DNA of 64,000 bases from Physcomitrium patens (Eukaryota > Streptophyta > Bryopsida > Funariales > Funariaceae): assembly GCF_000002425.4 (NCBI RefSeq), contig NC_037254.1:1996758-2060757 (forward strand), written 5' to 3'. Below the pieces are notes generated by a model. That model saw only the letters and a program-made list of their open reading frames with translations, was not told where the DNA came from and did no database searches. The number at the start of each line of letters is the position of its first letter. Within the stretch, counting starts at the first letter, position 1. Positions 11,971 through 23,410 of the stretch are shown in pieces. The position numbers and the translations under genes were made by a program.

Positions 11971-12229
11971 CAACATATATATAAATTTTGAGAGGTATTT
12001 AATAGTGGAATTAAGAGATTTTGTCTCGAAAAGATTGGCATCAAGATTAGAGAAGGAAGTCAACCAATACTTGAAGAAATTTTAGGATTTATCATATATT
12101 TGGTATGTATAATTTTAAAATTTTTTATGCTTGTTGTTAACTTAGTTATTACAAGGTGTGCAAAGTTTGAGTCAAAATCAATAGTTCAATCATTTATTAT
12201 TGAATTTTTAATCTGTTGTAATTTTATTT

Positions 12230-12570
12230 AAGATTTGAGATTTGATTAAAGATTGATTAGGATTAATTTAGGATCTAGAATTTAGTTAGAATTTGATTAG
12301 GATTTAGGATTTTTTAAAGATTTATCTAGAATTTCATTAATATTTTTTCAGGATTTGACTTAAGATTTAATTAAAGTCTGTTATGATTTCAATTAGGATT
12401 TCAATTAGGATTTCAATTAGGATTTGACCAAGATTTGGTTAGAATTTTAATTAGGATTTTAATTAGAGTTTGATCTAAGATTTGATTAAGATTCATTAAG
12501 ATTTTAATTAAGATTAAATTTAAATTTGATTAAGTTTTATTTAAGATTTATTTAAGGTTTCTATTTTTAA
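12230..12570 (+). repeat. Decayed short tandem array, plus-strand orientation
   Basis: Many imperfect copies of an 11-13 bp motif around gatttcaattag/attaggattt. Three exact tandem copies of gatttcaattag occur near 12388-12423. The reverse-complement type appears at 56400-56900. Confidence 0.7.
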
Positions 12571-12650
12571 TATCTCTTTAGGATTTTTTGTTTTTTCTTT
12601 AAAAGTTTTTTATTTCTAATATTTCTTTAAGATTATTATTATTTCTTTAA

Positions 12651-12651
<1 letters not shown>

Positions 12652-12730
<79 letters not shown>

Positions 12731-12732
12731 GA
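12652..12732 (+). repeat. Compound (AT)n(GA)n microsatellite
   Basis: About 28 bases of AT alternation run directly into about 50 bases of GA with one interruption (ggg). Confidence 0.95.
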
Positions 12733-12899
12733 TTAATTTAGGACTTCTTTTTGTTTCTTTTGTAACTTCTTTTAAATTTATTTTGAATTGATGAAAGTTT
12801 GATTGGGATTATTAAGATTTACTTAAAGTTTATTTAAGATTCTATTAGACCTAGTAGGATTGTCGTTGCACTTTTACTTACCTTCTACAATTAGGTGTC

Positions 12900-14290
12900 T
12901 TGTATTTTTTTAAGTAAGAATAGATATAATACAACAACAAGATATTAGAATGTCATACAAGTATTGATAAAAGATTATAATAGAAATCAAGAAAATCAAA
13001 AGCACAAGCATTAATTACACTTAATGTTAAGGCTTCGAAATTAACTCATATATACAAATGCAATACTACAAAGGAAATGTGGGATACATTGGCTAAGATC
13101 CTCAAGCCCTGGGGAGTTATTATTGAGATATTTTTAATGAATAAATTATATAATCTTTGATATACAAATGAAGAATCTATGCAGATTTTTTTTAGAGAGA
13201 TTTTTGATAATAGAAATCAATATGTTAAAGTTAGTGGTAAAATAAGAAAATAGAATATGGCATTTCTTATACTTATTACATTATCAAAATCTTAGAATCT
13301 ATTTGTTCAATTGATTGTATTGAAGAAAAGAGAAGAGATTATAAAAGATATAGTATAATATATTCTTATTGAAGAAGAGATATGAAGGAAAAAAAATACT
13401 AAGTCTTTATTTTTTCTTTTAGCAATGTATGTAATAGAAAAAACTTAAGGATGGTACAAAAAGAAGGACCATCTACAACAAAAATAGAAGCTTAAGGTTA
13501 ATAAGTCCAAAAGTATTTGTAAGGCTTGTAGATAAAATGAGCATTGACAAGGTAATATAAAATGTTCTAAAATAAATAACAATGATATAATAAATACTAA
13601 ATTTAATATTATTCTTTCAATTTGTAAAGTACCATTTAATTTAAAAATAATGATTACATTGTTCTCTCAATTGTGGTATTAATAGTACAACAGATGTATA
13701 CATCAAAAGAAACAAAAAAAAGCTTTTCAATTTTAATGAAAATGCAACTATCCAATTCTAAGGCTATAATAGTAATATTAACAAATCACAAGGCTCAAGT
13801 AAGATGCATCTTACAATTTTAGACCTTACAAAAATACACATTCTTATGGTTATGAAGGATGTCCACTTGATTTTTAGAATATATGATACTTTATTATTAA
13901 CTACAACTTTATCTAAGAAAGGTTGTAAATTTAACTTGGATATCAATGGAGTTGATTAGATTCTACCTTCAAATGACTTACTTATATGAGACACTTTAGT
14001 TGATAAAGCTTACCTTATGCCTTGTGAAATTAAAGAAGTTGCTATAATTTCTAAATCATTTATTTCAAGTCATATATTTATTAAATGATAAAAATATTAG
14101 CACATATTTCATTGTATATAATACAAGAGGCACAACAAATTAATTGTATTGAAGAATTAAAGTTCAAAAGAAGAAAGATAAAATACCTATATGTAAATCA
14201 TATATTTTTGGCAAGGCCTATAGACAACCTTTTTTATATAAGCATAAACATGTTACAAATATACTAGGCAAAAGACCAAATAAAAAGTTG
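12900..14290 (+). pseudogene. Copia gag and pre-integrase remnant (element K)
   Basis: Shifting frames read copia gag-like pieces: TKEMWDTLAKILKPWG near 13070-13120, a decayed zinc knuckle (CKACR followed by a stop, then NEH) near 13520, then a pre-integrase-like segment around 13780-13960. Many stops and frame breaks. Its plus orientation agrees with the RT remains at 49980-51790 and with the LTRs of K. Confidence 0.55.
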
Positions 14291-15165
14291 AACAAAAGAA
14301 ATTCAACAAAAAAACTAATAAGAATTTGATTAAATTAGATGAGTATAAGATCAATATCAAGAAAGATAAGCTAAAGCTCTAAGAGATGTATTATCAAGAC
14401 TAAAGATTTCGTCAACCTTGACTCTAATATATATTAGATGTTAGAAAGCTTCTCAAAAAGTTTTTATATTGCTTGAAGATGAAACAACATTAAAAAGCTT
14501 TCTGAAAGATTTTTATGTTGCTTGAAGATGAAGCAACCTTAAAAAGATTCTTAAATAACTTTTTAAATCATTTTAATTTTTTTATAATCTATTGGAATAT
14601 TTTAAAAATCTTCCAAATTTTTAAAATTTATTAAAAAAACGTTTTAAAAATTTCTTATTAAATATCCATAACATTATTTCTTCTTTTGACTTTGAGTTTC
14701 ACAAAGATCATTAATTTCATATCAACAATAAAATGACCAAAGCTTGAGAATCATCTTTAAGATTTTTTTTGTTTGAGTTGATTGTAGCATAGGTATTTCT
14801 TCTATGAAGAAAGTCTAATTTTATTTCAAGGATGATCTTACAAAGATTACAAGAATAGTTGATTTAATTGCAAAGATAAAAAAAAAAACTCCAAGTCTAG
14901 CTCTACTTTAGGATTCATGATCTAAAGACTTTCTAAATACTCTCCAATTTGACATATTCGATTATAAATTAGATATACTAAACTCTAAGGTTGTTGTGAG
15001 CAATACTTATTTTATTTTTTATTTATTTTATTTTATTTTGTATATATATACAACATTCTAGAATTATCTTCATAAAAAAATCATCTTAAAATAGGTTTAA
15101 ATTTTTGATGATAGTGCCAATGAAACTTCTGTATTTTTTGCAGCATATTAAGTAGATTTTTTCTT
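14291..15165. other. AT-rich stretch between K and gypsy remains
   Basis: No confident coding similarity. It holds a two-copy tandem duplication at about 14447-14548. The 3' LTR expected for the minus-strand gypsy at 15171-16096 is not recognisable here. Confidence 0.4.
14447..14548 (+). repeat. Two-copy tandem duplication of about 50 bp
   Basis: Two successive copies share tttttat(a/g)ttgcttgaagatga followed by (a/g)caac(a/c)ttaaa, each beginning with an aagctt site. Confidence 0.7.
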
Positions 15166-15170
15166 GGTTT

Positions 15171-15983
15171 TCATATATATTTATTGATGTCATAGCTATG
15201 CCAATGAATAAAATATTCCAACTTATCTCTTCTATATTGAGAATGAAAGATCATTTCCACCTTATATTCTTCATGATTATCTATTTTAATGCAAAGTGGT
15301 GATGGTTGTATTCTTTCTAAAATATTTGATTTTGAATAAGTTTCTAAAAGAGAAACATAAATGATTAGATATACCTTTATAGATGTAAATAGTTCCAATC
15401 AATAAGCCACTTGATTGATTTGCTTTTGAATACACAATGGTCCTAATCTTTGATAGTGTAACTTATTTCAAGGTTGATTGATTTTAATATTTTTTTGGAG
15501 AAGCCATATTTTATTTCTAACTTAAAAAGAAGAAATTAATTTCTAAATTTATCTAAAGATGCTTTATAAAAATCTTAAGCTATTTATAAATCAACCTTCA
15601 AAGTTGTCTGAAGCTATGATAATTATTTTATAAGATCCTCAATTGCTAAATTTTCATCCTTTCATATACCTTACAAATCAAGCTTCAAATGATAACAATA
15701 ATTGGTGTAAAATTATAATTACTGAATCAAAGCATGAAGAGAATCATTATAAGTAAATTTTTCTAAAAATAAATATAATATCCAATCATCTTATTGTCAG
15801 TTGATGATATATTATAAATACTACTCAAAACTTGATTAACTTGTTCTATTTGATTATTTATTTGAAGATGGAAGGTAGATGAAAGTTTGATATGTATTTT
15901 TAATATCTTAAAAAGAAATTTCCAAAACTATGATATAAATTGAGGTCCTCAATTAAAAATGATATCATCAAATAAGCCATGAT

Positions 15984-16024
<41 letters not shown>

Positions 16025-16096
16025 CAATAAAGAGCCTTGCTGTTTTTTTTCTAAAAATTACCTTTTCGCATGAGACAAAATGTGCCATCTTTATAA
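15171..16096 (-). pseudogene. Gypsy integrase and chromodomain remnant (E)
   Basis: Minus strand: integrase core pieces at 15400-16090 (MAHFVSCEKVI, then ARLFIDNIY) and a chromodomain at 15171-15398 (EYKVEMI, RRDKLEYFIHWHSYDI). A (TA)n tract at about 15987-16021 has expanded inside the integrase frame. It is the downstream end of a minus-strand chromovirus, probably the missing 3' part of G or H. It is cut off at about 16097, where an LTR fragment of opposite orientation begins. Confidence 0.7.
15987..16021. repeat. (TA)n microsatellite inside integrase remnant
   Basis: About 35 bases of TA alternation interrupt the homology between the minus-strand NIY and later integrase residues, giving a run of alternating Ile-Tyr codons. 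Confidence 0.9.
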
Positions 16097-16282
16097 GTCA
16101 TTCTTGTCAAATCTTTTTTTGCTACTAGTCTTGATTTAAGAGTCTCTAATTTCCTTTTCTTTTGGTAATAACCATTTTATTTTATTTTTAATATACATAC
16201 TACTTTATTGCTATTTTATTACTTTTCTTTTAACACAAATTTTTGAGGTTTATGCATCTTCTTCCAGTTCATGTGCTTGACA
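16097..16282 (+). repeat. Truncated 5' LTR of gypsy F
   Basis: Homologous to the last part of the 3' LTR of F (gtctct..ttggtaata.., catcttcttccagtt) and ends cttgaca. The homology begins at gtcattcttgtcaa, the 3' arm of the hairpin that in complete LTRs follows the TATA box, so what remains is roughly R-U5. Confidence 0.75.
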
Positions 16283-16499
16283 GATTGACAAGAGTATACT
16301 TATAATATTAGAACTTTGTCTTTTCTTAATTGATAGTAGATTATCTTTTTTTCTTGATAAGACATAAGTATATTAGAAGTTATAGATTATCTTCTTCTAA
16401 ATTAATATTGTTCTTAGTATCTCCTTTGTTCTCAAGTTCTCTCTTCTATTTGACTTGATTGATATTAGACATTTATTTTTTAAGTATTATCATAGCAAA

Positions 16500-17500
16500 G
16501 CTTGTTGAAATGAAGAGTGCAATGATACAAATATAAGAGCAATTGATAGAGCTAATGCTTGTGATGCATTCACTTAGTTTACTACCACAAGAAGCAACAA
16601 GAATAGTAGGAAGTGAAGATATAGATATGATTGGAGCTGCTTCAATATCTATATCCAATCATGTCCTTTTTCCTATGATAGAATATCCTTTTGATATTAG
16701 AGAACCAAGAGTTGCCCTGCCTAAGAAGTTTGATGGCACAAGATCTAAGTTTTGAAAATTTATCAATCAAGTACAACTTGTGATTGAACTTCAATCCAAA
16801 AGTTATCTAACTTTAAGATCACAAGTTAGATTCATTAATATACTTCTTTCAGGTTCAACATTATTCTGATTTTTATCTTTTTTTGAACGACGAGATGAAG
16901 TATTGGATAATTTGGAGGCTTTTTTAGTAAAGTTTTGATCCATATATAGAGAATATGATGTAATCTGTGTTGCAAGTAATAAGATCGATATTTTATGATA
17001 AGACAATCAATTTGTAATATTATATACTTCATAATTTTGACAATGTGAAAGTCATATCAAATAGAATGATGTTACATTTATTAGCTAATTTTTCTATGGA
17101 TTATAATATGAGATAAAAAAATTGATGCTCAACTTACCTGACCTTCAAACATTGAATCAAGCAATTGACTTTGTTGTGAAGTATGACAATTGACTTTTCA
17201 AATTTTGTTCTGAGAGTCAGACAAGTAAGCCTCAATGTTACTATAATTCAATAGTAACACCAATGCCTCCTCAATACATACATTTAGAAGTAGAAGATAT
17301 GCAAATTGATGCAATATATTTCAAATCTCTTACTGAGCAAGAAAAGACTCATCGCCATTAGGAAGAATTATGCTTATATTATGGAAAATTTTAGCACACT
17401 ATTGAACATTATTCAAAGAAGTGACACAATTATAAAATAAGGTATACAAATGTCAAATAAGAAAATATATTAAAAAATAAATTTGTTTAGCTACAATAGG
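16500..17500 (+). pseudogene. Gypsy gag remnant of F
   Basis: Reads IELMLVMHSLSLLPQEATR, then PRVALPKKFDGTRSKF near 16710-16755, then nucleocapsid-proximal pieces (YIHLEVEDMQIDA near 17280). The first zinc-knuckle cysteines are damaged (CLYYG). Several in-frame stops. Homologous to gag of A at 45105-46111. Confidence 0.75.
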
Positions 17501-17599
17501 GACTGTGCGGATAGAACCTTATACAATACCTAATGAAGGTCCTATTCTCTCCTTAAAATCCTCTCCTTATTTTATATTAAATATTATTTTAGGACCTAT

Positions 17600-20500
17600 A
17601 CATTACAAAGTCTTTGCCTTATTAGATTAAGGAGCCTTGGCATATTTTTTAGATGAAGAATTTGCTAAAAGACTTAACATATCTTTAAAAAGAAAGATTC
17701 AACCTATTCATGTAGAAGTCATAGATAGTTGTCCGTTGTCTTCTAGAGATGTTAATCACAAAACCCTTCTTATGGAAGTAATAACCAATGGTCATAATAA
17801 CTTTGTGGTATTTAGTATTATTACATCTTCCTTTAATCCAATCATTTTAGGCTTATCATGGTTAAAAAAATAAAATCCTTGAGTAGATTGGATTTCTTGT
17901 ACTCTCAAATTTTCTAAAAGTATAATTAAGAGTATAGTTAATGAAGTAGAAAATCAAAAGTCTAGTATAGTTAAATCTATATTTGTAGGTGCAAGAGCTT
18001 TTTTACATGCTGAAAAAGAAAGATCACCTTTTGTCATTTATGCCATACTCATTTCTAATTGTGCAAAGATTTCAAGTGGCATTCTAAGCCAATATCAAGA
18101 ATTTAAAGATGTATTTGAAAAAAAAAATACAGATACTCTTTTAAAACATCATTCCTATAATTGCTCACGTGACCTTTAAGAACGAGCACAACCACCATTT
18201 GGACCAATCTACAATTTATCACAAAATAAGTTGACCAAATTTAAGGAATAAATTAAAGAAAATTTAGCCAAGAACTTCATATGCTATTTCAAATTTACAA
18301 TAAGAGTACCAATTCTATTTGTGAAGAAAAAAGATGGATCATTGTGAATGTCTATTGATTATCGAGGATTCAACAAGATCACCATGAAGGATAGATATCC
18401 ACTATCTTTAATATCTGGACTTTTTGATCACTTGAATCAAGCTAAGATCTATACAAAAATAAATCTACGAGGAGTATACAACTTGATATGCATTAAAAAA
18501 TGAGATGAATGGAAGATTGCATTTCAAATTAGGTATGGAAATTTTGAATACAATGTCATACTTTTTGGACTTACAAATATACCAATAGCTTTTCAACATC
18601 TTATGAATGATATTTTTTGAAATTTTTTAGATGATTTTGTTATCTGTTATGTAGACAATATGTTGATTTATTTTAAGAATATAGAAGAATATGAACTTTA
18701 TGTTTGTTTTCTCTTACAAAAATTAAGAGATGTATGACTCTATGCCAAAATAGAAGAGTATGTATTCTATACTACTCAAGTTGATTTTTTAGGTTACATC
18801 ATTTCAAACAATGGACTTATAATGGACCCTAAGAAAGTTCAAACTATTGTAGATTGAAAGATCCCAAAAACAATCTAAAATGTCTAATATTTTTTGGAAT
18901 TTGCCAACTACTATTGGATCTTCATCAATGACTTCTCTTAAATTGTAGCTCTACTTAAAGGTTTGATTTTTGAAGACAAACTTCAATGTAATTAAGAAGT
19001 AAAAGTAGCATTTAAAGTTTTGAAGACAGTCTTTGCTTTTGCACCAATTATGTATTATGTTGACTTATTTAAGGCATTTTTAATGGAAAAAAATGCATAA
19101 AAATTTGCTTTAAGTGCCATATTATGACAAATGTAAATAAATGATAAACTTCATCTAGTAGCTTTTCATTTTAAGAAATTTTCAACAAGTGAGATTAACT
19201 ATGAGATCCACAACAAAGAACTTTTTGGAATTATGGATTCTTTACAAAAATGGTGTCATTATCTAGAAAGCGCTTTCAATCCAATTACTGTATACACATA
19301 TCACAAGAACCTTGACTATTTCATGTGAGCTCATGTTTTGAATTGTTGCCAAGCTTGTTGGAGCATGTCTTTGTTAAGATTTGAGTTCAATATCATTAAT
19401 CAGCTAGAAAAACAACAAGATTTGTTTGATGCACTTTCTAGATATTCTTATCTTGTACCTAAAGAAGAAGATGTAGCTTTTGATCAATAAAGGATAATTT
19501 TATTGAAGCCGAACCAATTTCATCTTTGATTAGTGAAATCAATATTGATTGTTGATTCAACTTTTTTCAAACAAATTCAATCAAATATGTCCTTGGATCT
19601 TTTTCTTCATGATATCAAGAATACTTCTTTTAAATCTTGTGATACTTCTAAGTTTGAGTTCAAGAACAATCTACTCTATTTCAAAGGATGCCTATATGTG
19701 CCAGAAGAGAAGCACGTTTATGTGCTCTTTAAGCATGTCATGACTTTCTAACAACAAGACATTTTAGATACAAGAATACTTTAGAACTAATATCTAGATA
19801 TTTTTAGTGGCTACAAATATAGAAGGCTATAAAAGACTTTGTTCAATCATGTGATATTTATTCAAGGTCAAAAACTCCTTGGCATCGACCTTATAATCTT
19901 CTTTAACCATTACTTATTTTAGAATAATCATGGGATTTTATTTCTATGGATTTTATTATGGATCTTTAAGTCTCAAGATAATATGATTTTATATTCCTAA
20001 TAATAAATTATATATTAAAAAATGGTAAATTTTATACTATGCATAAAATCTATATTAAGTGAAGAAACTACCAAGTTTTTTCTTGACAATATCTATTGAT
20101 ATTATGAATTATCAAAAGATATTATATTGGATATGAGACTCAATTTGTAACAAGATTTTAGAGAACTCTTTTTAAGATTTTAAAGGTAGACATAAAGCTT
20201 TCTTTGGCCTTTTATCTTCAAATTAGTGGATAGACAGAGCACATAAATTAAGTTTTGGATCAATACTTAAGGTATACTATCAATTATCAATAAGACAATT
20301 GAAGAATCTTTTTGCCATTGGCAAAGTTTGTTTATAATAATATAATGTATTCTTTTATGTAACAAACATCTTTCTTTGCCAATTATAATTATCATCTATA
20401 ATTTGATATTTTTGACTTTTTAAAAGTTGATAATCTTGCGGCAGAAGGTTTGGCAAGTCATTTATCAAAGCTACATTCAATAATAAAGGTACAATTAAAG

Positions 20501-20970
20501 AAAGCTCAAGAATGACAAAAGATCAATACTGATGCCTATCAAAAGGAACAACCACAATTCAATGTAAGTAACAAGGAATGATTACTTCATCATAATATTA
20601 AGACTATTCGTCTTTGTGATAAGTTAGATTATCGCATGCTTGGATCTTTTTTTATTTGTGGATAAATCAATCTAGTTGCTTATTGATTATATCTACAAAA
20701 GTCAATGAAGATTCATCTTATCTTCTACATATCTCTTCTTAAATCATATAAGACTATAAACATATCAAAAAGAAGACAAGCTCCACCTCCTCCTAGATAA
20801 GTAGACAATAATGAAGAGTTCAAAGTGGAAGAAGTTTTAGACTCAAGGCGAAGCCGAAATAAATTAGAATATCTTATCTATTGGTATACATATGATATTA
20901 GTGAATGCTTATAAGAGCCAGTAAAAAATCTTGTAAATACAACAAAGGTAGTAGAGGCTTTTTATTGATG
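17600..20970 (+). pseudogene. Gypsy pol remnant of F
   Basis: Protease region near 17620-17870 (YFLDEEFAKRLNISL; PIILGLSWLKK), RT at about 18230-18960, RNase H to about 19460, integrase zinc and core about 19530-20700, chromodomain about 20810-20960 (EEFKVEEVLDSR). The RT catalytic box reads YVDN instead of YVDD. Stops are scattered throughout. The element could only have been moved by proteins made elsewhere, if at all. Confidence 0.8.
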
Positions 20971-21081
20971 ATATCCATTAAAATTAAAGTGAAGAAAAGT
21001 AAGTCTTTGCTATAAAAGAAACAAGGTCTAGAAAAGATTTCATTCTACCTTCTATCTTTGTATGTTTATGACATTAAAGAA

Positions 21082-21507
21082 ATGGAGAACCAATAATCAG
21101 TGGATTCGACTCAAGAGCCTTTGTTTATTAACTTGTTGGATAAGACATTGTAATTGTCACAATCTTTAAGACAATGCAATCAAGATGAAGATTCTTAAGA
21201 ATGACATGTTCTTTCTCAAATAGATAGCAAGATACAATGCATTTGATATCATGACTTTAGAAGAGATTCTTGATGTTTGGTGATTTTACTAAAGGTAGGA
21301 ATAATTCTTGATAGTGTTCAAAATATTTTATTTGAAGGAAGTTATGAATGCCTCAACAATGATCAAATAATTGGGTGGTTTTTTTGCCTTGGTATAGGAT
21401 ACTATTGATGGTTGAGAGGCCCTATCAACTATCTTCAAAGAGAACAAAGATCAGAGTATAAGGCAAATATAATTTATCACATCTTAGATTTCTTCAATAC
21501 ATGATGA
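21082..21507 (+). pseudogene. Extra ORF after chromodomain, copy in F
   Basis: A 142-codon frame beginning at ATG 21082 is collinear with copies in A (35677-36102, minus) and C (47326-47748). Shared pieces include FEGSYECLNNDQI, WLRGPINYLQREQRSEY and LDFFN. Stops in this copy mostly sit where A or C retain Arg, Gln or Trp codons. Unknown function; no family recognised. Confidence 0.55.
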
Positions 21508-21545
21508 CTGCTCCTTATGGAACTTATCCCTTCAAAGAGGGATAA

Positions 21546-22088
21546 TGTTACAAGTATATATATATATATATAAACTAATAATTACCTATATAATTAGATA
21601 AAAGTAAATAAAAGTAGATTAATTATATAATATCTTATGTGGAAGCTTTTTAGAAGCTTCATAGATGCTCTTTTGTTTTTATAAGTATCTTTAATTGACT
21701 TTTTAAGTTAGAAACATATCAACAAGTTGGTATATGCCACACTGTTGGATTTGAAGAACATACTAACTATATGCACATGTAGAAAACTTTCTTGTGGCTA
21801 AAGCATGTATCTTACAAAGTCAACACATATTAGAGTTCCTATAGAGCGTCGCTACATAGCTCTTAATTAGATAGTATATATAGAGGCAAGAATGAAGCCC
21901 TCTTCACTCTTGTGGACTCCTTTCTTATTTCTAGTTTATATGTAAGAGTCTCTAGTTTCTTTGTCTTTTGGAAATAGCCATTCCAATTTCTTTTTAATAT
22001 ACATACTACTTTATTACTATTTTTTCACTTTTCTTTTAATATAGACTTTTCAAGTTTATGCATCTTCTTCCAGTTTATATCTTTGATA
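21546..22088 (+). repeat. 3' LTR of gypsy F
   Basis: 543 bp, begins tgttacaag and ends ctttgata (ancestrally ...gaca). Contains the TATA box near 21875-21883 and the family hairpin at 21885-21914. Confidence 0.85.
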
Positions 22089-22890
22089 CCTTATAAAGAT
22101 AAGAGCTTGGTCTTTGCTACTCTTTCTCAATCACTATCTTCAAGTATAGCCATAAATACTTCTAGGAATGAATTGAAATCATAAAAGAGTTGTGAATCTT
22201 TTTTCATTAACAATGCCAAAAAAAAAAAAAAAAAAAAAAAATCTGAATAAAAATGCACCTATGAATCCAACTTGAGTAAATCCATGAACATATTTGAAGG
22301 ACTCAAAATCTTAGACAGAGCTTGATTTGTTGCAAAAATCATCAAAATTTTGATCTCATTCTATCAAACTTATTGGGCATACTTTTTTATGTATTCATTG
22401 TATTTATAGAAGTAAAACTTTTTAGATTTGGTTGTGAGATTAATCTTCTTACTTCTTTCAACTACACAATTTTTTTTGTAGATTTTTAACTTTTTTCATG
22501 GTGCATGATTAGTCTCTCTATGGTTGGCACTTGTGATGTATGAAATTTCTACTCTAAGAGTATTGAAAAGTTTTTGAAGAATTACAATAGTTGCAAATCT
22601 ATTCTCACATCCACCAAGTATAGCATCTATGATTTTTTCTTCTATTTCAAACAACTTAAGAAATCCACAAATAAAATTAGAAGAGGGTTATTTATAATCC
22701 CTAATATCAAATAAAAATTTCTACAAAGAAGGATAATTTGTTCTTTTTAAGGAAAAAAATCAATATTAAAAAAATTAAATAGTTTATTTTAACGAATAAT
22801 CTACAACCTTCAAAATATAATAATAGAAGTAAAATGATCTATTCACTTCTAAAACAAGATAAGAACAATAAAATAGGATTCTTGTCAAAT
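22089..22890 (-). pseudogene. Gypsy leader and gag remnant of H
   Basis: Read on minus, this follows a 5' LTR: the sequence next to 22891 (atttgacaagaatcc) matches the post-LTR sequence of F (gattgacaagagtatac). Further left are decayed gag-leader sequences resembling 30645-31180 of element C. It stops at the end of the 3' LTR of F. Contains a 24-base A run at 22218-22241. Confidence 0.55.
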
Positions 22891-23410
22891 TATCAAAGAC
22901 ATGAACTTCAAAGAATTAAAATATCGATACACTCTTATTTCACTTAAAAAAACATAAAATCAGTTAAAGATGATACAATATTAAACTAGAATGGCTATTG
23001 CCAAAGATAAGAAGACTTCAAAAGACTTGAGACATGACTAAAGACTAAAAAGGCGTTGACAAGAGTGAAGGCTTCATTCTTGCTTTTATATATACTCTTA
23101 AGCTACATGGCAATATCCTATAAGACCTCTAAAACATGTTGATTTTATAAGATACATATCTTAACTTACAAAGAAATTTTTCTATATATGCACCACATAA
23201 TTATCTTATTTTGTAAGCTATTAATACGTGATTAACTTGTTGACCAAATTTCTAACCTATAAATCAATAATAAATACATGTAAAGTCAAAGGAGCATCTA
23301 TAAAGCTTCTAAGAAGTTTTTCTAAAAAATATTATGAAATAAAACTATTTTTATCTACTTATACTTAATCATATAGATAAATATTAGAATAATTATGTAT
23401 GTATGTGATA
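22891..23410 (-). repeat. Gypsy LTR, 5' LTR of minus-strand element H
   Basis: 520 bp of the A/C/F family LTR in minus orientation, with TATA tract near 23086-23094 and hairpin arms near 23058-23083. Immediately to its right (23411 on) RNase H coding of another element resumes, so H inserted into G. Confidence 0.75.

Larger units (their letters stand above)
11102..12899 (+). other. AT-rich leader or filler of element K
   Basis: About 1.8 kb between the primer site and recognisable gag, longer than a normal copia leader. It contains a 48-bp tandem repeat, a decayed short-repeat array and a compound microsatellite (listed separately). Other insertions are probably hidden here; no coding similarity seen. 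Confidence 0.5.
16097..22088 (+). mobile_element. Ty3/gypsy chromovirus F, 5' LTR truncated
   Basis: Order on plus: LTR fragment (to 16282), gag, protease, RT, RNase H, integrase, chromodomain, extra ORF, complete 3' LTR 21546-22088 (543 bp). Same family as A, C, G and H. Heavily decayed with dozens of stops. No TSD can be read because the 5' LTR has lost its upstream part. Confidence 0.8.

Noticed and set aside
12230-12570. Interstitial telomere tract
   Set aside because: Motifs resemble TTTAGGG superficially, but no exact TTTAGGG tandem copies are present and the period is longer and irregular.
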